NCBI GenBank assembly: GCA_963971305.1
Contig: OZ020305.1
Span: forward strand, 13,177,001-13,241,000
Length of the DNA stretch: 64,000 bases
Direction: 5' to 3'
DNA from: Arcuatula senhousia
Taxonomy: Eukaryota > Mollusca > Bivalvia > Mytilida > Mytilidae
A program made the translations under genes and the position numbers. Shown here in pieces: positions 59,134 through 64,000 of this stretch. The notes beneath the pieces are model-generated. The model had not been told where the DNA came from and did no database searches. It was given only the letters and a program-made list of their open reading frames with translations. The first letter of the stretch is position 1. Each line of letters starts with the position of its first letter.

Positions 59134-59254
59134 TTGAAATTGTCGTAAATGCCGGATGTAACTTAAATAAACGGTATTTGATTGTCATGACATTGTAATA
59201 TCATGTTACAATCCACAAAAAGTAGCATGCTGTCGAATTTAAGCTTTATGACAC

Positions 59255-59402
59255 GTCTCGTGCGGTGTCAAGGAAGCAAATTTGCCCAGCAGTACTTAGC
59301 TCGTACAAAGGGACTTGGGGTCTTTGCAGTCGGACATCGGGTTAATGTTGGGTGGCTAAATAAGGTGACCCTCGTCTGCTTTTTGGTCTATAATACGGAC
59401 AT
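59255..59402 (+). mobile_element. SINE family A head fragment, diverged
   Basis: GTGTCAAGGAAGCAAATTTG, CCCAGCAGTACTTAGCTCGT, CTTGGGGTCTTTGCAGTCGG, GGTGGCTAAATAAGGTGACC, 'tggtctataatacgg'. This is the head plus the first part of the body relative to 21778-21970. The 3' half is absent. Confidence 0.55.
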
Positions 59403-60740
59403 TCACATTTTATCATCATCTTCATCAAGAACATGTCTTGTATAGAGTGCAGTTTTTAGAGTTTGTACATCTAACGCTTGTCGTTTACGAGAAAGGTAAA
59501 ATAATGAATAAAAAATTTTAGAGTGTCCACTGTCAATTTCAATTCAAGTTTCAATAAAATGAGTGTCGTTTCAAAACAAATTTTTTTTCAACACTGAAAC
59601 ATTTTCCATGCAAATGTAAACAAAATGACTGACAATATTTTTAATATTAAAATTTAATTGCACATTAGTTAAATTAATTTAATGCATTGAAACATGTAAT
59701 TACTAATTTTACACAATATCCTTTACAATTTCATGTAACATACACATAAAAAAGAACATATATTAAAACGACTCATGGACTTGAGCATGTTGAGTCGTAT
59801 ACAAGTAAAAAACTCCCGCTCTAATCATTATCGTGCAGTTTTTCAAATCAAACAAGAATGTTAACAGAAAAGACGATTTAAGAGACGCAAGATAATTGAA
59901 TTTAAGGGCATACGATACAGTTTTGAACTTCCATTGAAAAAGTTATGAAAATTAAATGATAGGCTCATTTTTTTATGCACTTTCAGAATATGCAAAAAAA
60001 TACACCTTATCGAACTAATTTTCGAGATATAAAGACTTGAAATTTACATAAAATCACATGTTTGAGGATTTTGATAGTTTTTCTAGTATCACTTTAACTT
60101 ATTGTATTTTTCTTACCTTTTGGGGTATTTACACATTTTGTTTTTGCTTTGGAAAGTCTATTAATTCCTCTTTAATCTAAATGTAAATAACTATTAAATT
60201 TGAAACTCATATCCAGTTTATTTTAACAATTAACCAACATCATTGCCGAAAAGTATCAATTTTGACTTAGTTTTCCATTTATGTAAAATGGTTCTCCAAT
60301 TGAAAATATGCTACAATTTTGATATTTGATAGAACTTTTCACCAGTAAACTAATTATGAAAAAAAGAAGGGGGTTAACGTGCTTGTTTTTACAGGAACGG
60401 CAAAAAACTAAGAAAAACGCAATATTTTATTTTCTGTCTTTTTGGCGGGAAAACGTCAATTTTCCGTCATTTTCAAACAGAAGAAATAGAGAATTCTTCG
60501 CTATGTATATATGAAAAAAGTTTAATATGATTAAGGCTCTGCCTTTTTAGCGAGCATCGAAAATCTATATACCTTTTAAAAATAAATCCATGTGCTCTAC
60601 CCGCTAAGTTTAACGTAAAGAGGGAACTTTGTAAAAAAGGAATTAAATAGTAGCAAAGTCTGACCCCACCAAACCCAAATCATATACACTTGAGAAAGAT
60701 GTTGTTGTTAAAATATCTGGGATCAATAACTACTTATTAA
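59403..60740. other. Intergenic stretch, no gene recognised
   Basis: AT-rich and free of the window's repeat families. No coding frame with motifs. Confidence 0.4.
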
Positions 60741-61052
60741 AGATTTAATTGTAAATAATAAATCCTGTAACATTCTGGGACGACATTACGTGGGGACGAA
60801 ATTATCCATTTTATGGATTACGTGACGTCATTTCCATGTCAGAGTATTTCGCGCTTCTTCAGCAGACCAAAACAACATTCAGATTCTGTCAGGTTTTGTG
60901 AGATTTTCTGAGTATCAGTGTTTTATTTGAAGCATTGTTAACAGAGGGTACATTAAGAAACCTGGCGGAAAAAACGGTAAAGTAAAAATATCATGCAGGA
61001 TTGAGGAAAGTGAGTGAAACCCCACAGGATGGGACTTTTCTTTCATTTTCAG
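60741..61052 (+). promoter_or_regulatory. Possible promoter and first exon, with CRE and splice donor
   Basis: A full CRE palindrome TGACGTCA lies at 60823-60830 inside a locally less AT-rich, non-repeated stretch. About 220 bp downstream, TTTTCAG|GTAAGAAC (donor at 61053) is a near-perfect 5' splice site. A late ATG at 61029 would give only MGLFFHFQ before the donor, so the exon may be non-coding or begin a coding sequence continued elsewhere. No downstream host exon was identified. The call rests on two short motifs and could be chance. Confidence 0.25.
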
Positions 61053-62595
61053 GTAAGAACCTTTTATTTATTATTATGAGTAGGTTTTATTCAGTAAATT
61101 TATGTATTTCTTTATCTATTTTTATCTTACTTAGAATTAAACAAAGCTTGGTCAGTATCATGCATTTGGTATGACTAGTCAATGGGATAATGTTGCCAAA
61201 AGCTAGCTCGGTAATTTCCGGAAAATCGTTTTTCAGCGGAAAAGACCGAATGGTGTTTAATTAAAAATCTATGTGTAAAAATAAACAAGTGGATGAATGA
61301 GGGTTTTATCACTGTTTTTGAATTTCAATTTTTGTATTTTTGCATAACAGATTATGATGTATTTTTTTATAAGCCCCGAGGGTTGATTGTTTTACTTGCT
61401 CCGTGCCTATTATTTTTTTCACTCCGTAAAAGTAAACCTGTTCCGGTTTTATCATCAGTATATTTCTGGCACATCTCAAAACATGCACAATGCCGTAGGG
61501 CTCGCATCTGCGATGCTCGCTAATAAAGAATTGAAAATGCATGTAAAACACTGATATCAAGAAATGCAACCCTTCTATCATGTCAACAATGGCCTTGTGG
61601 AATATACTTATGAATTTAATGTTTCATTTTAAAATTTCTTTCAATTATTTGAAAACAAGCACCTGTTTACATGAGTAATTGCTAGATTATTAATATTTTT
61701 TTTATGATAGGCAAGATTTGTCTTTTTATTCCGGAGATTCGATAAACACTCAACGAGACCTTGTAAATTTTCAGTGGCAGATCCAAGGGGGTGCTCAGTG
61801 GTTGTACAGGACCCTCCGCTTTTCTCTGAAAATTTCGTTAATCTGGATTCCTTCTTTTCATCCTCAGTGGATTGTATGCGGAACCCCAACCTTTTTTTAA
61901 AAATTTCATGATCCGCCCTGCGCCACGGCTTTACACTCATCAGAAAAAAATATTTCATGTTCGCTTGATATGTCAATATTTCGCGAAAGAATGATTTTGT
62001 GGAATTGTAGAGTCCATTCTAGAAAAGAACCAACGCAAATGTAAACAGATTACAAGAGCATAAATTTGAATTCCTCAATATTCATAGAATTCTTATCATT
62101 GACCGTGATAATACAAGAAATTCTTGCAGCGTTTTGCATTATGGCTGTTAGCATAAAAAAATGCACTTACAGAAGACGGACAGAAATTTGTTGCCGGATA
62201 CCACGACACAATTCCATATGAATGTGTTGATCATTTGTCTTTATGAATTGTCTACTTGCCGCTTCAACCCGCCATTTCTTTTGAAATGCTTCAACCAAGT
62301 CAGGGCCATTGTGATCTTTGATTTCTCTGCCGTGTTTTGTCTTTTCTTTTTGAATATATGGGATCATTCCAGTTCGGTAGCTTTGTTGTTATCTTTTTCT
62401 ACTGTAACATTGATTCCGACATGCTTTGTTTTCTAATTTAATGCATCAAACTTTCTGTATTAACCATGTTACATTTGTTTGGTCTTTGACCATGTCTACA
62501 TTGTGTGTTTTATCATACCAACAATAAGTACGTAAACATTTTTAGCTCACCTCAAGAAAGTGAGAGGGGCTGATGGGATACCCCGAACGTCGGCG
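61053..62595. other. Intergenic or intronic stretch with one repeat fragment
   Basis: Around 61775-61925, 'agtggcagatccaagggggtg' and 'tttcatgatccgccctgcgcc' bracket a repeat-like segment similar in style to 21040-21210. No gene is recognised. Confidence 0.4.
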
Positions 62596-62830
62596 TACAG
62601 ATCCACTTACAGAAGAATGGTTAAGGTCCATGCACATTTATTCTATTGCCACATAAACCCTATCGGTATGGTAGATGCACTTAGTGATGCTAAGCACAAT
62701 GTATGCATCGGGTGCTCGATCGCTGTAACCTATATTTACCGCATGGATGACCACTTACAGAATTATTAATGGTAAAAGTTTATTCCCGCTTACTGAAAAG
62801 TGCCACATCAACTATTATAATGCTATGTGT
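62596..62830 (+). repeat. Direct-repeat unit upstream of the RT exon
   Basis: CCACTTACAGAAGAATGGTT, 'ggtatggtagatgcacttagtgatgctaagcac', GGATGACCACTTACAGAATT and 'cccgcttactgaaaagtgccacatcaac' recur downstream of the RT exon at 63725-64000 in the same orientation. Confidence 0.8.
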
Positions 62831-62837
62831 TTTTCAG

Positions 62838-63452
62838 CAAACAATAGGGATTCCAATGGGCACTAATTGTGCACCTTTGCTTGCTGATTTGTTTCTTCAT
62901 TCATATGAAGCAGACTTCTTGCAATCTCTTCTAGACAAAAAAGACCGTAGACTAGCTCTCTCTTTCAACCTCACGTTCCGTTATATTGATGATGTCCTTT
63001 CACTAAACAATTCTCGATTTGGTGACTTTCTCCATCTCATATATCCACAGGAGCTTGAGATAAAGGACACAACGGATTCTAGGAGGTCTGCTTCATATTT
63101 AGATCTACATCTCGAAATTGACTCTCAAGGAAGACTTTCAACAAGGCTCTATGACAAACGTGATGACTTCAACTTTCCAATCGTCAACTTCCCCTTCTTG
63201 TGTAGCAATATTCCGTCAGCTCCAGCTTATGGAGTTTACGTATCTCAATTGATTCGTTACTCCAGAGCGTGCGGGACTTACATCGATTTCCTTAGCAGAG
63301 CGACACGTCTGACGCAAAAATTGCTCACACAGGGTTATGTTGCTCCTCGGTTGCTGTCTTCACTCAAGAAATTTTACGGAAGACATCATGCACTTATAGA
63401 CAAATATGGGATTTCGATCTCTCAGATGAGTGCAGATGTTGGTTTGTCATAG
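62838..63452 (+). CDS. Reverse transcriptase, C-terminal exon (Penelope-like or related retroelement)
   Basis: The exon encodes 204 residues from QTIGIPMGTNCAPLLADLFL to a TAG. It holds the last part of an RT core: the GIPMGTNCAP block, then FRYIDDVLS with the catalytic YIDD at 62982-62993, then a thumb-like region (SASYLDLHLEID, LYDKRDDFNFPIVNFPFL, YGVYVSQLIRYSRACG). The preceding GTGTTTTTCAG fits a 3' splice site in frame, and the residues before it are not conserved-looking. The upstream RT fingers/palm motifs must therefore be on another exon or lost. No endonuclease domain is visible. Introns in a retroelement RT and direct repeats on both sides are both known for Penelope-like elements, but I cannot exclude another RT lineage. 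The exon has no internal stop. Confidence 0.75.
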   Translation, partial: QTIGIPMGTNCAPLLADLFLHSYEADFLQSLLDKKDRRLALSFNLTFRYIDDVLSLNNSRFGDFLHLIYPQELEIKDTTDSRRSASYLDLHLEIDSQGRLSTRLYDKRDDFNFPIVNFPFLCSNIPSAPAYGVYVSQLIRYSRACGTYIDFLSRATRLTQKLLTQGYVAPRLLSSLKKFYGRHHALIDKYGISISQMSADVGLS

Positions 63453-63735
63453 TGTGTTGTTTTGTCTTCCTTTACTGGATTTGACACGCTGAATGGACTA
63501 TTGGCAACGCGACGGGTGTGCTATAGCAAGCAGGAACTGCTTACTCTTCCGGAGCACCTGAGTTCACTCTTGTTTCGACTGGAGTTCGCGTTGTTGATTG
63601 ATATTCAGTTGTTTTGTGTTTCCATGTTTTACGTGTTGTCTGTTTTTGTCCCGTTCTTGTTTGTGTTTACTGGTTTAGTCTCTGCCCTTTCGGACTTTTG
63701 ACATTCGGATACCCCATTGGTACCTCTGCTTCTAT
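63453..63735 (+). other. 3' region of the RT element
   Basis: Non-coding text following the RT stop, with 'gctatagcaagcaggaactgctt', CTTCCGGAGCACCTGAGTTC and CGGATACCCCATTGGTACCT, then CTGCTTCT. Related endings occur as isolated fragments at 40448-40580, 29945-30110 and 22970-23195. The 79-codon frame at 63462-63701 is probably untranslated. Confidence 0.5.
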
Positions 63736-64000
63736 GGTAGGTGCATCTAGTGATGCTAAGCACATTACATGCTTTGGAAAGTGGCTGTGACCTATATTTT
63801 CTGCATGAATGACCACTAAGAGAAGAATGGTTTAAGTCCATTCCCGCTTACTGACAAATGCCCAATCAACAATATTGGTATGGTAGGTGCACCTAGTGAT
63901 GCTAAGCACAGTGCATGCTTCGGACCAATATTTGCTAAGTGGATGACCACTTACAAAAGAATGGTTAAAGTCCATTCCCGACAATTGCCACATCAACATT
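63728..64000 (+). repeat. Tandem copies of the RT-flanking repeat, ~147-bp period
   Basis: ATGGTAGGTGCATCTAGTGA at 63733 and ATGGTAGGTGCACCTAGTGA at 63880 start successive units. Each runs through GATGCTAAGCAC, GGATGACCACTTAC-type text and AAGTCCATTCCCG. The array continues past the window edge. Confidence 0.8.

Overview
The window is animal nuclear DNA, most likely from a bivalve mollusc. The base composition is AT-rich and gene density is very low. The one convincing host exon belongs to a spliced aminergic receptor. Most of the rest is built from dispersed repeats of the kind common in bivalve genomes: SINEs ending in (CACT)n or (AACT)n, and non-autonomous elements with a hairpin head and a tandem core. 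The assignment to bivalves rests on this repeat style. I cannot name a species.

Layout. 0-7 kb: hairpin/tandem-core repeats, SINE pieces and one 641-bp TTAA-flanked foldback MITE. 7.25-12.56 kb: a complete 5.3-kb CACTA-type DNA transposon with 56-bp inverted termini, an AGC target duplication and tandem arrays inside each end; a SINE and a second copy of the 641-bp MITE are nested in it. 14.1-14.7 kb: an almost fully palindromic element made of about 20 GGCGGCCGCC-like modules. 15.3-16.4 kb: a TIR-bounded repeat. 19.66-20.59 kb (minus strand): first coding exon of an alpha-1-adrenergic-like G-protein-coupled receptor (TM1 to TM6), ending at a phase-1 splice donor; the TM7 exon is not visible and may lie beyond the window start. 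21-30 kb: SINEs and two hairpin/tandem families.

30.41-32.56 kb: a young, complete, short LTR retrotransposon (592/593-bp LTRs, TAAC target duplication, PBS, polypurine tract) whose main product is a CCHC zinc-knuckle/coiled-coil protein, with no pol. 33-46 kb: a small hairpin MITE, a 39-bp tandem repeat, SINEs and another hairpin family copy. 46.7-49.3 kb: a decayed ~1-kb tandem duplication interrupted by a SINE. 50.1-51.1 kb: remnants of a Helitron protein. 53.4-54.9 kb and 55.4-59.1 kb: two more tandem-core arrays, the second very rich in ATGGCCGCC words. 60.8-61.05 kb: a CRE-bearing, promoter-like stretch with a good splice donor. 62.6-64 kb: a reverse-transcriptase exon of a Penelope-like or related element, between direct copies of a repeat.

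The only gene whose function can be stated is the receptor, which should bind a biogenic amine. Everything else with recognisable coding capacity is mobile-element derived. The most unusual structures are the NotI-rich palindrome, the gag-only LTR element, the CACTA element with unequal subterminal arrays, and an architecture (hairpin head, simple repeat, tandem core carrying a GAAACTTGGTAT-like word, half-hairpin tail) shared by several otherwise unrelated repeat families.
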